Of a stretch of 64,000 nt of DNA, positions 1 to 10,137 are shown in pieces. A program made the translations under genes and the position numbers. The notes beneath the pieces were generated by a model that worked only from the letters and a program-made list of their open reading frames with translations, was not told where the DNA came from and did no database searches. This DNA comes from Thalassotalea euphylliae. Its GTDB lineage: Bacteria > Pseudomonadota > Gammaproteobacteria > Enterobacterales > Alteromonadaceae. Numbering within the stretch: the first letter of the stretch is position 1; every line of letters begins with the position of its first letter. The stretch is taken from the NCBI RefSeq assembly GCF_003390395.1, contig NZ_QUOV01000001.1, forward strand, positions 1,054,001-1,118,000, written 5' to 3'.

Positions 1-7
1 GTAGTGG

Positions 8-1197
<1,190 letters not shown>

Positions 1198-1229
1198 TCA
1201 ATTTTATGAGGTGATGATACCACCTCTAA

Positions 1230-2060
1230 CTAGGTGGCCAAATTTGTTATACCACTACAAGCTGACAAGGACATACCACCTGCGATAGATGCTGCCATTT
1301 CCTTAATGTTCTTTGCACCAATAACCATGATAAGAATTACTACCCATATAGGAGCTAACTCTGCCATACGATAATTTTTTGCTGTCTCCTCTAGTGTATC
1401 AAGACGGCTATCTAGCAAATTTCCGAATATGGCTAAGTAAGCAACAATCAGTAGGAATACCATTTGAAAGCTTATTAGCTGAACAAACCAACGCTCAAAC
1501 CAACCTTTAGTCTTGTCGGATAAAAGACTAAGAAACATAAGAGGGCCGAAAGATAATAGGACGCCTGTTGTGATTTTCGCTATTAGATAGATGGCAAAAA
1601 TAGTTACTCCGTATGTTAACGCTAGAGCGGTGTTAACACCTGACAACAATACCCCTACAACCATATTGTTAGCTTCATTGATTTTAGCGTTCAGTAGCAT
1701 TACTTTGGTTGCTTGACTATCAAGTAACTGAGGAATGGATTCAAAGCTTGGGATAATAGTTTGAATCAAGGTCATAGGTGTTTCAGTAAAAACACCATGT
1801 ACCCAGTAGGTGTAACCAAACGCATTTAATCCTAGAGAGAATATGACGAATAAGGTGAAAATATGTCGCATGAATTCTTTCATTGATATATCAACTACAC
1901 CGCGCCACATTGCTAAACCTAGCATGACAACCCACAAGACAAATACAGGCTGAAAAAATTCATACCCTTGAGAAAATATGTTAGCAAGAGAGTTAGTAAC
2001 AGCGTCATCAATATTGGTAACGATAGTCTCCTCTAGTCCTTCAAAATTTAAACTAACCAC
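1230..2060 (-). pseudogene. VirB6/TrbL-like type IV secretion membrane protein, 3' end cut by IS
   Basis: A polytopic inner-membrane protein with about six hydrophobic segments (for example FFQPVFVLWVVMLGLAMW, LLSFGPLMFLSLLS, IWVVILIMVIGA) and the C-terminal MAASIAGGMSLSA segment typical of VirB6/TrbL channel components of type IV secretion systems. It starts at a GTG, 2 bp after the stop of the upstream gene. The last roughly nine residues are read from the insertion sequence (right IS end near 1254-1258), so the native C-terminus is lost or lies beyond the IS, outside the window. The remaining 267 native residues cover most of the membrane core. Function is probably impaired. Confidence 0.75.
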
Positions 2061-2062
2061 AA

Positions 2063-2560
2063 CTATCCCTTACGCTTAGCTTCAAACGCTTCAAGGCTCT
2101 GCTTCTGAACTTGCATTAACTCCCTAGCGTTTCTATTTTTTTCTATTTGCTCTTTAGAATATTTATGGCTATTTAGTACGTTACCTGAAGCATCTTGTCG
2201 TAATGTTCCTGATGTAAGCTTTCTAGCCTTACTTAACACGTCCTTCCGCATAGCCCAATAAAAAGAGCTTTTTAACTCCTCGACAGAAGCTTCAATACCG
2301 TATTTTTTAAACAGAGCTACTTGCCTCTGCCACATTTGTTGGCAGCGCATACCGTTATCACCCATAAAGTCGATCATTTCTTTTTTACAATCATCTGGAT
2401 ATGGAAACGCATCGAGTATCAAAGCATTTTCTACTGATAGGTAGCTAGTTAACGGGTGTTCGGCTGCTACTGCCTTTCCGAAGTTAGTTAACATCGTTGG
2501 TAGCATATAAACAAACCACACACCTGCACCAATAACAAACGCCTTTAAAAACTTATCCAT
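2063..2560 (-). CDS. Unknown membrane-anchored or exported protein linked to VirB6-like gene
   Basis: A 165-residue protein with a hydrophobic N-terminus (residues 4-23, AFVIGAGVWFVYMLPTML), then a polar helical region with a conserved-looking Cys pair (DDCKKEM ... MRCQQMW) and a basic, coiled-coil-like C-terminus. I do not recognise the family. It sits 2 bp upstream of the VirB6-like gene on the same strand, which suggests an accessory role in the conjugation or secretion apparatus, perhaps a small periplasmic VirB5- or entry-exclusion-like subunit. That role rests on position only. Confidence 0.6.
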   Translation of the reverse strand: MDKFLKAFVIGAGVWFVYMLPTMLTNFGKAVAAEHPLTSYLSVENALILDAFPYPDDCKKEMIDFMGDNGMRCQQMWQRQVALFKKYGIEASVEELKSSFYWAMRKDVLSKARKLTSGTLRQDASGNVLNSHKYSKEQIEKNRNARELMQVQKQSLEAFEAKRKG

Positions 2561-2828
2561 AACAACTCCTCTATATAGATCTAAGTAAATTTGAGTGAAT
2601 CCGAGAGAATCACAGTTGAATTATGAAAGTAAAGCGTGATACAGTCAAATCTGTTTTGATAAAAAGGCTATATAAATCAAATAGATATATACCGTATTTG
2701 GTACTTTTTGAAAAATGATGGTAGGTGTAGAGTGCGACTACTTGGGAAAGGACTCCCGCTATTTGTAAAGACTGAATTAAAAGGCAAATGTTGCACGTGT
2801 TTAATTTGAGATAGTGTGAGGAGACGTT

Positions 2829-3044
2829 ATGAGTAGTACGTTTTTATCAAAAGACGAAGTGGCAGATTTAACTGGTGTGAAGCGGAAAACAACGCAAATG
2901 GAGCAACTCGCCAAGCAAGGAATTAAATTTGTATTGGGTAGAGATGGCCACCCCAAAGTATTGCGAAAGTCTATTGAAGATAGATTAGGAGTGATAAAGC
3001 CCAAAAATACAGAGCAGGAGCCTATACTTTTTAACAAAGTATAG
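2829..3044 (+). CDS. DUF4224 domain protein (excisionase/regulator-like)
   Basis: A 71-residue protein of the DUF4224 type: FLSKDEVADLTGVKRKTTQMEQLAKQG ... FVLGRDGHPKVLR is the family signature, an AlpA/excisionase-like winged helix. These proteins are routinely found just upstream of tyrosine integrases in phages and genomic islands and probably act as recombination directionality factors or regulators. A good GGAG ribosome binding site precedes the ATG. The gene ends 12 bp before the integrase, on the same strand, so the two are likely co-transcribed. Confidence 0.8.
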   Translation: MSSTFLSKDEVADLTGVKRKTTQMEQLAKQGIKFVLGRDGHPKVLRKSIEDRLGVIKPKNTEQEPILFNKV

Positions 3045-3056
3045 GGAGGCTAAATT

Positions 3057-4115
3057 ATGGGTAGGCAGCGTTCAACAGGAAACATGCATCTTCCAAAAGG
3101 CATGATCTTCAACAAGAAGGGAAGCGTTTATTATTATCGAACTTCAGGGCAAAAAGATATAAGGCTTGGTAAAACTTTTACGGAGGCCTTTATTGCTTAT
3201 GAAGAGCTTACAGGCGCTATCTGTTCCTTGATAACAATGAATGACGTTATAAATAGGTATTTGGTTGATGAGTCTCCTAAGAAGGTTTTATCAACGCAAA
3301 AAGAAGATCTGAGAATAGCTAAAAAGCTAAGAGCAGCAATAGGACATTTTCTTCCTTCCCAAGTGAAAGCAAAACATGCGGTTCAGTATCTTCATCATAG
3401 AGCAAAGGAAGGCTCTCCAGTAGGTGGTAATAGAGAATATTCATTGTGGTCAGCTATTATGACCGCTGCATTTAATTGGGGAATTATTGAAGAACAACCA
3501 TTCCTAAAAGCTGGTATTAAAAAAAATCCAGAAAAGCCAAGAGACAGGTTAGTAACTGACGAAGAGGTCGCAGCGTTTTTAAAACACGTTCCTGAATGGC
3601 TAAATTTATACGTTCAACTTAAGTTAGCAACAGGGTTACGTCAACGAGATATGTTGCGCCTTGATAACACTCACTGGAATACTTTAGAAGGGTTGAGGGT
3701 AGGGACTTCGAAAACATCAGTTAGAATAAATTTTGAATCAACTCAACACTTATCTGACATTGTAAACGATATCAAAAGACTAAATGGTTACACATCTAAA
3801 GGAGCTACAAAGTTTAAGTGGCATTTTTTTACAAGTAGACTGAACAAGCCTTACACAGAAGGAGGGTTTGAGACTATGTGGAGAAGGTATATGAACGACG
3901 CAATATCTTCAGGTGACTTGAAAGAAAGGTTCCAAGAACGAGATTTAAGAGCCAAAGCTGCAACTCAGTGTGAATCGTTGGTACAGGCATTTGAATTATT
4001 AGGCCATAAGAACATTTCTACGACGAAAAAAATTTATAGAAGAGGGTACAGTAAGGTCACGCCGTTATCGCCTTATGATGAGTCGGGCAATGAACAAAAC
4101 ATTGAAAAAAAATAA
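3057..4115 (+). CDS. Tyrosine site-specific integrase of the island
   Basis: A 352-residue phage-type integrase. The N-terminal 60 residues look like an arm-binding domain (KKGSVYYYRTSGQKDIRLGKT), followed by a core-binding helical domain and the catalytic domain. Visible catalytic residues are R195 (TGLRQRD), K219 (TSKT), R298 (ERDLRAK), H317 (LLGHKN) and the nucleophile Y327 (KKIYRR). The usual His of the HxxR box is Arg (R295). A GGGAGG ribosome binding site precedes the ATG. The gene runs toward the 3' end of a tRNA-Thr gene 150 bp away, the usual arrangement for an island integrated at a tRNA. Confidence 0.9.
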   Translation: MGRQRSTGNMHLPKGMIFNKKGSVYYYRTSGQKDIRLGKTFTEAFIAYEELTGAICSLITMNDVINRYLVDESPKKVLSTQKEDLRIAKKLRAAIGHFLPSQVKAKHAVQYLHHRAKEGSPVGGNREYSLWSAIMTAAFNWGIIEEQPFLKAGIKKNPEKPRDRLVTDEEVAAFLKHVPEWLNLYVQLKLATGLRQRDMLRLDNTHWNTLEGLRVGTSKTSVRINFESTQHLSDIVNDIKRLNGYTSKGATKFKWHFFTSRLNKPYTEGGFETMWRRYMNDAISSGDLKERFQERDLRAKAATQCESLVQAFELLGHKNISTTKKIYRRGYSKVTPLSPYDESGNEQNIEKK

Positions 4116-4230
4116 TTAAGTAGGCATTATCTGAAAAAGATCTTTAAAGGACTAAAGATTTAATTCGCTAAGGAATGTTATTAAAGCATATAGCGGATTT
4201 TTGTAGGAAACAGTGTGTTTTGTAGGAAAG

Positions 4231-4256
4231 AAAAAAGCCCCAGCATTGCTGAGGCT
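4231..4256 (-). terminator. Intrinsic terminator of the tRNA operon
   Basis: Read on the minus strand, AGCCUCAGC-AAU-GCUGGGGCU forms a 9-bp stem with one U-G pair and is followed by six U. It lies 9 bp past the CCA end of the last tRNA and would end the tRNA transcript before it runs antisense into the integrase gene. Confidence 0.8.
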
Positions 4257-4265
4257 CTTTGTAAA

Positions 4266-4341
<76 letters not shown>

Positions 4342-4428
4342 ACACAAAACTGTGTGCGATAAACAAGAGTTTACCTTGGCACCGAATAATCGAAATTTAA
4401 ATTAATAAATGTCCACTATTCAAAAGAG

Positions 4429-4504
4429 TGGTGCCCAGAGGCGGAATCGAACCACCGACACGGGGATTTTCAATCCCCTGCTCTACCGACTGAGCTATCT
4501 GGGC
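4429..4504 (-). tRNA. tRNA-Phe(GAA), copy 1
   Basis: A 76-nt tRNA with encoded CCA. The anticodon stem GGGGA/TCCCC closes the loop TTGAAAA, giving anticodon GAA (phenylalanine). The acceptor stem is GCCCAGA/TCTGGGC. The sequence is identical to the second copy at 4744-4819. Confidence 0.95.
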
Positions 4505-4580
4505 AATTTATTCGAAAAATTATCCGAATAATGTCTAACTTACTTAGACGTAGCAAATGCAATGCATTGGCTAGAAAGAA

Positions 4581-4656
<76 letters not shown>

Positions 4657-4743
4657 ACACAAAACTGTGTGCGATAAACATAAGTTTATCTTGGCACCGA
4701 AATATCGAAACTTATGATTGTAAATATTCGCTATTTCAAAATA

Positions 4744-4819
4744 TGGTGCCCAGAGGCGGAATCGAACCACCGACACGGGGATTTTCAATCCCCTGCTCTA
4801 CCGACTGAGCTATCTGGGC
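4744..4819 (-). tRNA. tRNA-Phe(GAA), copy 2
   Basis: Identical to the tRNA-Phe at 4429-4504, with encoded CCA and anticodon GAA. It is the first intact tRNA behind the operon promoter. Confidence 0.95.
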
Positions 4820-4848
4820 TTCGGTAATAAAATCTCTTTCTAACAGAA

Positions 4849-4899
4849 GGGGATTTTCAATGCTATTCCAAATGGCTCTACCGATTGAGCTATCTGGGC
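4849..4899 (-). pseudogene. Degenerate tRNA-Phe remnant
   Basis: The 5' half of a tRNA-Phe is recognisable: acceptor strand and D arm (GCCCAGATAGCTCAATCGGTAGAGC, one change in the D arm), then a disrupted anticodon region that still holds TTGAAAATCCCC. The T arm and 3' acceptor strand are absent. It lies between the operon promoter and the first intact tRNA, so it is probably transcribed as part of the leader. Confidence 0.8.
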
Positions 4900-4969
4900 A
4901 AATTCTTCAAGCTACTTAAAAGTGCTATTTGAATCTTGTCTTTTTGGCCGTGCCTTGAAGACGGGCGCT

Positions 4970-4998
4970 ATTAAACTTCTTTTGCTAATTCAGGTCAA
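4970..4998 (-). promoter_or_regulatory. Stable-RNA sigma-70 promoter of the tRNA operon
   Basis: On the minus strand the sequence shows -35 TTGACC, a 17-bp spacer, -10 TTTAAT, and then a GC-rich AGCGCCCG discriminator. A GC-rich discriminator is the hallmark of stringently controlled rRNA and tRNA promoters. It lies 70 bp upstream of the tRNA-Phe remnant. Confidence 0.75.
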
Positions 4999-5071
4999 CT
5001 ACTTTTTTTAAATAATTATTTGTTTGCTGGTTTTTTACACGTTGTCGCTATTTAGTGTACAAATATCGGAA

Positions 5072-5362
5072 CTAAGCGCTGTAAATGGTCCAAATCCCGA
5101 TAGTTATAAAGCCAACACCTGCAATGTAAGCCAATACTTTTTCACTTATATAAGCAGATAAAAATGTGCCTGCGATTACGCCAACGGCGGAAGCCACAAT
5201 TAAGGCAGCTGACGCGGCGGCAAAAACCATCCACTTACTGATTTCTTTATCTGCTGCAAACAACATAGTGGCGAGCTGGGTTTTATCACCCAACTCTGCA
5301 ATAAACACGGAAGCGAATATTGTGAAGAATACGCGCCAGTCGATACTAAAAAAACTGTCCAT
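5072..5362 (-). CDS. TMEM165/GDT1 family (UPF0016) single-repeat cation transporter
   Basis: A 96-residue membrane protein with the family signature ELGDKTQ at residues 23-29 and three hydrophobic helices. Members export Mn2+ or exchange Ca2+/Mn2+ for protons. Most bacterial MneA-type members have two such repeats in about 190 residues. This one has a single repeat, so it probably works as a homo- or hetero-oligomer; no second half gene lies nearby. It is the last gene of a minus-strand run (mutY, HD protein, yggX, this gene), 28 bp after yggX. The cation is inferred from the family. Confidence 0.8.
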   Translation of the reverse strand: MDSFFSIDWRVFFTIFASVFIAELGDKTQLATMLFAADKEISKWMVFAAASAALIVASAVGVIAGTFLSAYISEKVLAYIAGVGFITIGIWTIYSA

Positions 5363-5390
5363 TACTTGGTTAACGTTCTTTAGTTAGCGA

Positions 5391-5666
5391 CTAAGACTTG
5401 TTGACCGGTACGTAACCTTCAATTTCAGGCTCTTTACCTTCGAATAAGTAACCCACCATGGCTTGTTCTAGAAAAGCGCGATCATCAGGGTTCATCATGT
5501 TCATCTTTTTCTCGTTGATTAGCATGGTTTGTTTTTTCTGCCAGTTACCCCAAGCTTCTTTGCTAATGTTGTCGAATATACGCTTACCAATTTCACCAGG
5601 GTATAGTTGAAAGTCTAAACCTTCGGCTTCTTTTTGTAGGTTTTGGCAAAATACTGTTCTGCTCAT
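5391..5666 (-). CDS. yggX: Fe(II)-trafficking / oxidative damage protection protein YggX
   Basis: A 91-residue protein of normal YggX length starting [17 protein letters not shown], with the family's single N-terminal Cys (C7) and the [21 protein letters not shown] core. YggX protects Fe-S clusters and limits free-iron damage. It lies in the same transcriptional direction as mutY, whose product carries a 4Fe-4S cluster; the mutY-yggX linkage is also found in E. coli. Confidence 0.95.
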   Translation of the reverse strand: MSRTVFCQNLQKEAEGLDFQLYPGEIGKRIFDNISKEAWGNWQKKQTMLINEKKMNMMNPDDRAFLEQAMVGYLFEGKEPEIEGYVPVNKS

Positions 5667-5809
5667 GATTGTTCTCGTCTTAAAAAATTGGTTTTGATTA
5701 TACGTATAAGTAGCCAGCTAGAAAATGGTCCAGCAATTCATTGTCGTGATTCTTTAATCAAGGATGCATTGATTAAAGGGGGCATTAGTTCAAAGATGCT
5801 TTAATTCAA

Positions 5810-6403
5810 TTATTCTTCGAGCAACCAACCGTTAGCAGTGGCGATATCTATCTGCTCTAAAACATAAGCCCAAAGTTTAGGGGCTGAAGTTGCTAAATGC
5901 TTATTGCGATTGATAACTTGTTGCTTGTAAACCGTGTTCTGTGCCCAACTGCCACCATCGTTCTTCATGTTTTGAATAAGCGGTAAAATACGATCCATCG
6001 CTTTAGCAAAGCTAGCGTCAGGTGTTTCAGCTTGTTCAAACTCATGCCACAGCGCTGTGAAGTATTCTTTTTGCGTTTCAGGCAATAGGCCAAAAATACG
6101 ATTGGCAGCAGCAATTTCTTTATCCGATTGCTCGTCGAGTATTGCTTTTTCATCAAAGGCAAAGGTATCGCCGGCATCAATTTCTACAATATCGTGCAGC
6201 AGCAACATCAGTGTTACGCGTGAGATGTCGATTTTACCTTCTGCATAGGGTGCTAGTACGTGTGCCGTTAGGGCGATGTGCCAACTGTGCTCGGCACTGT
6301 TTTCAAAGCGGTTATTGTCGGTTTTGATCAGGGCGCGGCGATAAACCGCTTTTAATTTATCTAACTCTAAAATGAAATCGAGTTGTTGAGATAGTGCTTC
6401 CAT
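5810..6403 (-). CDS. HD-domain phosphohydrolase (HDDC2/YfbR-like)
   Basis: A 197-residue metal-dependent phosphohydrolase. The HD fold is visible: His in ENSAEHSWHIA (about residue 40), HD in LMLLLHDIVEIDAGDT, and an acidic residue in the following helix. Length and motif order match the HDDC2/5'-deoxynucleotidase group, which dephosphorylates nucleoside monophosphates; the exact substrate is unknown. It lies between mutY and yggX on the same strand, an insertion relative to the E. coli mutY-yggX order. Confidence 0.8.
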   Translation of the reverse strand: MEALSQQLDFILELDKLKAVYRRALIKTDNNRFENSAEHSWHIALTAHVLAPYAEGKIDISRVTLMLLLHDIVEIDAGDTFAFDEKAILDEQSDKEIAAANRIFGLLPETQKEYFTALWHEFEQAETPDASFAKAMDRILPLIQNMKNDGGSWAQNTVYKQQVINRNKHLATSAPKLWAYVLEQIDIATANGWLLEE

Positions 6404-6465
6404 TACGGCTCCATTAATGAAATGTGGTGGCTAATTTGGGTAAAAGTGCTTAGCGTTAGCTAATG

Positions 6466-7551
6466 TTAAATAGCCTCTAATTCTTGTATTTCACCTAATA
6501 TTTTTACGGTAGAAGCAGCAAAACCAAGTGCTGTTTCTTGTGAAATAGTTAGCCAAGTGTGTGTACTTGGTTCATTTACGGTGTTGCTTTGAGCGTGCTC
6601 ACAGTCAACGAGTACGGGGGTTATATCTAAATGAAAGTGACTAAAGGTGTGTCTAAACTCAGTCAGCTTTGTTGTTTTAATACTCGTTAAGCCAAGCTTA
6701 TCGAGCGTTGCTGGAATTTGGCTTTGGCAGTCGGTTTCTAAAAAGCACCAGAGGCCACCCCATATGCCTGACGGTGGTCTTTTTTCCAGTAGCACTTGCT
6801 CGCCAACTTTGGGAATAATCATCACGCATTGTTTAACTGGCGTTTCTTTCTTTGGCTTTTTTTGCGGAAAGTTCGCTTGTTCGCCAGTGGCATTGGCAAG
6901 GCAAACTTGCTCGACTGGGCAAATGTCACATTTAGGTTTGCTGCGTGTGCAAATGGTAGCGCCCATATCCATCATAGCTTGATTAAAAAACTGCACGCCA
7001 TCAGCTGGCGTCAGCTTTTCGGCAATTGGCCAAAGAGTTCTTTCGTACTTAGCTTGGGCGTTGTGACCTTCTACTAAGTAACAGCGCGCTAAAACACGTT
7101 TCACGTTGCCGTCTAAAATAGGGTGGTGCTGACCAAGTGATAAACTCAGTATTGCTCCCGCTGTAGAGCGACCTATACCGGGTAAGGCGATCACCTGTTC
7201 AATCTCGGTTGGAAACTCACCGCCGTGCTGAGCGACTATTTGCTTGGCCGCTTTGTGTAAATTTCGCGCTCGCGCGTAGTAGCCAAGCCCCGTCCAGTGA
7301 TGGAGTACATTGTCTTCATCTGCTTGCGCTAGTGCTTTCACGTCTGGAAAGCTCGCCATAAACCGTTCGTAATAGGGGATAACAGTGGCGACTTGAGTTT
7401 GTTGCAGCATAATCTCGGAAACCCAAACGCGATAGGGCGTTTTATTCTGCTGCCAAGGTAGATGCTTTCTACCCTCTTTGTGATACCAAGTAAGAATGTC
7501 GTTACCAAATGCTTTGGCTGACTGGGCGGATATAGTGATTTGATCTGTCAT
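6466..7551 (-). CDS. mutY: A/G-specific adenine DNA glycosylase MutY
   Basis: A 361-residue base-excision repair enzyme that removes adenine mispaired with 8-oxoguanine. The N-terminal HhH-GPD domain has catalytic E46 ([10 protein letters not shown]), the [12 protein letters not shown] hairpin and D147 ([10 protein letters not shown]). The 4Fe-4S cluster cysteines are C201, C208, C211 and C217 with the canonical 6-2-5 spacing. The C-terminal NUDIX-like domain ([14 protein letters not shown]) recognises 8-oxoG. It is the first gene of the minus-strand mutY-HD-yggX-GDT1 run and is divergent from yggL. Confidence 0.97.
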   Translation of the reverse strand: MTDQITISAQSAKAFGNDILTWYHKEGRKHLPWQQNKTPYRVWVSEIMLQQTQVATVIPYYERFMASFPDVKALAQADEDNVLHHWTGLGYYARARNLHKAAKQIVAQHGGEFPTEIEQVIALPGIGRSTAGAILSLSLGQHHPILDGNVKRVLARCYLVEGHNAQAKYERTLWPIAEKLTPADGVQFFNQAMMDMGATICTRSKPKCDICPVEQVCLANATGEQANFPQKKPKKETPVKQCVMIIPKVGEQVLLEKRPPSGIWGGLWCFLETDCQSQIPATLDKLGLTSIKTTKLTEFRHTFSHFHLDITPVLVDCEHAQSNTVNEPSTHTWLTISQETALGFAASTVKILGEIQELEAI

Positions 7552-7737
7552 AGCGGCGACAGTGTAGCGAAAACTGACACTGGAAAAAAGCTGATAAAAA
7601 GGGTTAACAAAGGCTTACAACGCAAAGCATATAAAAGATCAGTAAAAAGTTGGTGCAAAACCTTGTCTGATGATACCTATTCACTCTATGCTCATGCCAG
7701 AAATTTTATTTACGCTTACTTTAATGGACATACAGAA

Positions 7738-8073
7738 ATGAAAGCTGAAGCAAAAAATCGCAGCCGCCGATTAAGAAAAAAATTACGTGTTGATGAATTC
7801 CAAGAGCTAGGATTTGATGTTGCATGGCAATTAGCTGCTGACGCCAGCGAAGAGCAGGTTGATACGTTTGTCGATGACTTTATCGTGCAGGTGATTGAGC
7901 CTCGTGGTTTAGGTTTTGGCGGAGAAGGTGATACTTTGTGGCATGGTTTGATTTGCACAATGGATATTGGCAAGTGCACTGAAGAAGATCGCCAAGCAGT
8001 TGAAAGCTGGTTAAAAGACCAAGGTGCAGTAGCTGTTTCGGTATCTGCGCTTTACGATGTTTGGTGGGGATAG
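7738..8073 (+). CDS. yggL: YggL family protein (DUF469), 50S ribosome-associated
   Basis: I place the start at the internal ATG at 7738, because family members begin near MAKNRSRRLRKKL and the open frame upstream of it lacks family similarity. This gives 111 residues, close to the 108 of E. coli YggL. The body matches well: VDEFQELGFDVAWQL, FIVQVIEPRGLGFGGEG, GLICTMDIGKCTEEDR and the terminal LYDVWWG. The E. coli protein is reported to bind the 50S subunit. Its position between mutY and trmB mirrors the yggL-trmB-mutY neighbourhood of enterobacteria. Confidence 0.92.
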   Translation: MKAEAKNRSRRLRKKLRVDEFQELGFDVAWQLAADASEEQVDTFVDDFIVQVIEPRGLGFGGEGDTLWHGLICTMDIGKCTEEDRQAVESWLKDQGAVAVSVSALYDVWWG

Positions 8074-8171
8074 CTCCACCAAACCACGCTAACAATCGGT
8101 TTTAGCTTTAGTCTAAGCTTTTGTTTAGGCCACCGGAAAAGAGCTAGGAAAAAGCACAGGGAAGACTAAAT

Positions 8172-8729
8172 TTGACACAAGCGTTACTTTCTCCTCATCA
8201 AATAACCGAACAACTGGCGCTGCTGCCATTAACCGCTGAAGACGCCTCACCGCTATTTACCCTTATCCAGAAAAATCGCGCTAACTTAGCCAAATATCTT
8301 TATTGGGTAAGTGATGTAACCGATGTTGCATCAACCGAACGCTATATTCTTGAGCGTGTGAATAGCGGCCTACCATCAGCTACTTGGCTGAAAATTCTTG
8401 ATAATCAGCAAATCTGTGGTGTTTTCGGGATTAAATATATTGATGCTGACAAACAATTGGCAGAAGTGGGCTATTGGTTAAGCAGTGACAGCCAAGGAAG
8501 AGGCATTATTAGCCAAGTTATCCGTTACATGACTCATATACTCGCCAAACATAAAGTTCGCTATTTGAATATTGCGTGCTTAGAACAAAATGCAGCCAGT
8601 ATACGTGTTGCTGAAAAGGCGGGTGGTCAGCTTGTGAGTGTTGAGCCTAAGTTCTTGAAGGTCAATGGCGATTGGCAAGCGTTACTGACCTTTCAAATCC
8701 CTCTGAAACATAAACACGCCCTTGTGTAG
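8172..8729 (+). CDS. GNAT acetyltransferase, RimJ/RimL type
   Basis: A 185-residue GNAT-fold N-acetyltransferase. Family marks are LLPLTAEDASPLFTLIQKNRANLAKYLYW at the N-terminus, the acetyl-CoA loop SDSQGRGIISQVIRY and the C-terminal IACLEQNAASIRVAEKAGG. RimL-like enzymes acetylate N-terminal residues of ribosomal proteins or small molecules; the substrate here is unknown. The start is a TTG with an AGGGAAG ribosome binding site; no ATG lies near. It sits between yggL and trmB. Confidence 0.85.
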   Translation: MTQALLSPHQITEQLALLPLTAEDASPLFTLIQKNRANLAKYLYWVSDVTDVASTERYILERVNSGLPSATWLKILDNQQICGVFGIKYIDADKQLAEVGYWLSSDSQGRGIISQVIRYMTHILAKHKVRYLNIACLEQNAASIRVAEKAGGQLVSVEPKFLKVNGDWQALLTFQIPLKHKHALV

Positions 8730-8832
8730 AGGCTAGTAGATATTACATTTTGGCTTCTAGCGACTCTTTCTTGAGTTTAAGCTGCTAACATAAGATAATA
8801 CGCCGCCATTTTAACCGCTAAGATGATTTTCG

Positions 8833-9555
8833 ATGACAGAAAGAACCCACAAAACCATTGAACAAGCAAAGCAGGAAGGTAAGTACATTCGTACGGTACG
8901 TAGCTTTGTTAAACGTGAAGGACGCTTAACTAAAGGTCAGGCGCACGCGTTGGATAACCACTGGCAAGACATGGGCTTAGATCATCAAGACGGTATGCTC
9001 GATTACGCCCAAATCTTTGGCAACGACAACCCAGTCGTGTTGGAAATTGGCTTTGGTATGGGCAAGTCATTGGTTGAAATGGCTAAGAACGCACCAGAAC
9101 TAAATTACATTGGTGTTGAGGTTCATCGCCCAGGTGTTGGTGCTTGTATTGGACTAGCTGTAGAGCAAGAAGCCAATAACCTAAAAGTATACGAGCACGA
9201 CGCGATTGAAATTTTAGCTGACTGTATTCCAGATAACAGCTTAACAACAGTACAGTTGTTTTTCCCTGATCCGTGGCACAAGAAAAAGCACCATAAGCGC
9301 CGCATTGTAAAACCTGAGTTTGTTGAAACTATTCGCCAAAAGCTAAAAGTTGGTGGCGTTTTCCATATGGCAACTGACTGGGAAAACTATGCAGAGTGTA
9401 TGCTAGAAGATATGCAAAGTGCGCCAGGCTATGAAAACTTATCTGCAACTAATGACTATGTGCCTCGTCCAGATAATCGCCCGCTGACTAAGTTTGAAAA
9501 CCGTGGTCAGCGTTTAGGCCATGGCGTTTGGGATATTCAGTTTAAGAAACTGTAA
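8833..9555 (+). CDS. trmB: tRNA (guanine-N7-)-methyltransferase TrmB
   Basis: A 240-residue SAM-dependent methyltransferase that makes m7G46 in tRNA. The sequence shows an N-terminal [17 protein letters not shown] segment, the SAM-binding motif [16 protein letters not shown], the family-specific [17 protein letters not shown] motif and [16 protein letters not shown] near the C-terminus. Length is normal. A terminator hairpin follows within 25 bp. Confidence 0.97.
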   Translation: MTERTHKTIEQAKQEGKYIRTVRSFVKREGRLTKGQAHALDNHWQDMGLDHQDGMLDYAQIFGNDNPVVLEIGFGMGKSLVEMAKNAPELNYIGVEVHRPGVGACIGLAVEQEANNLKVYEHDAIEILADCIPDNSLTTVQLFFPDPWHKKKHHKRRIVKPEFVETIRQKLKVGGVFHMATDWENYAECMLEDMQSAPGYENLSATNDYVPRPDNRPLTKFENRGQRLGHGVWDIQFKKL

Positions 9556-9576
9556 TAATACCAAAGCACTTAAAAC

Positions 9577-9612
9577 AAAAAGCAGAGCTATAAATTTAGC
9601 TCTGCTTTTTTA
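9577..9612. terminator. Intrinsic terminator after trmB
   Basis: AAAAGCAGAGCTA pairs with TAGCTCTGCTTTT around a short AT-rich loop, followed by T residues. The A/T-flanked stem could serve both trmB and the convergent gene at 9646-10047. Confidence 0.85.
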
Positions 9613-9645
9613 TGAGTCTATTTTATTGGCACTAAATCCTAAGAT

Positions 9646-10047
9646 TTAACGGGCTTCTTCCTCTTCATTAACTTCTATTACTTCACTGGTCAGTCGCTCG
9701 GTAAATTCTGCGAGCTTGTCTTGCTCAACGAAAAATAGATGCTGACTGTAGCGCTTGTTGCCGGTTCGCACTAACCAATCGTCATCAATAATTTGCCAAT
9801 GAAGCGCCGCTTGTAATACTCGGCTAGGGTATTGTCCCCAATAAAATTGGCTGGCGTCGATATGGGCTTGATTATTGGGCGTGAGTTCACTGCGCTCTTC
9901 AATTAGCCTTTGTTCAAGGTGCGCTAATACTTTTGGTTTTAGCGATGTCATGATCTCGCGTTTAAAGCGATTAAAACTTTTGGCTCGGTAAAGTTGCCAA
10001 GCCATCCAAATAAGCAATATGGCTGCGGCTAATGCTAAAATTTCCAC
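9646..10047 (-). CDS. Unknown protein with an N-terminal membrane anchor
   Basis: A 133-residue protein with one N-terminal hydrophobic segment (residues 3-20, ILALAAAILLIWMAWQLY) and a cytoplasm-type basic stretch after it (RAKSFNRFKREI). The rest is soluble, with a WxIIDDDWLVRTGNKRY segment and an acidic tail (EVNEEEEA). I do not recognise the family. It converges on trmB and lies upstream of the flavin oxidoreductase on its own strand order, with no clear operon partner. Confidence 0.65.
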   Translation of the reverse strand: MEILALAAAILLIWMAWQLYRAKSFNRFKREIMTSLKPKVLAHLEQRLIEERSELTPNNQAHIDASQFYWGQYPSRVLQAALHWQIIDDDWLVRTGNKRYSQHLFFVEQDKLAEFTERLTSEVIEVNEEEEAR

Positions 10048-10137
10048 TGCAACTACTCTGTGTCAATCACTGCAAATAATATAGCGCGCATACTAGCAGT
10101 AAATTGCGAAAAACATAAGGCGTGGCCAGCTAGCCCC

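Noticed and set aside
7540..7737. N-terminal extension of YggL
   Set aside because: Known YggL proteins start at the residues encoded from 7738, and the extension overlaps the mutY start and lacks family similarity.
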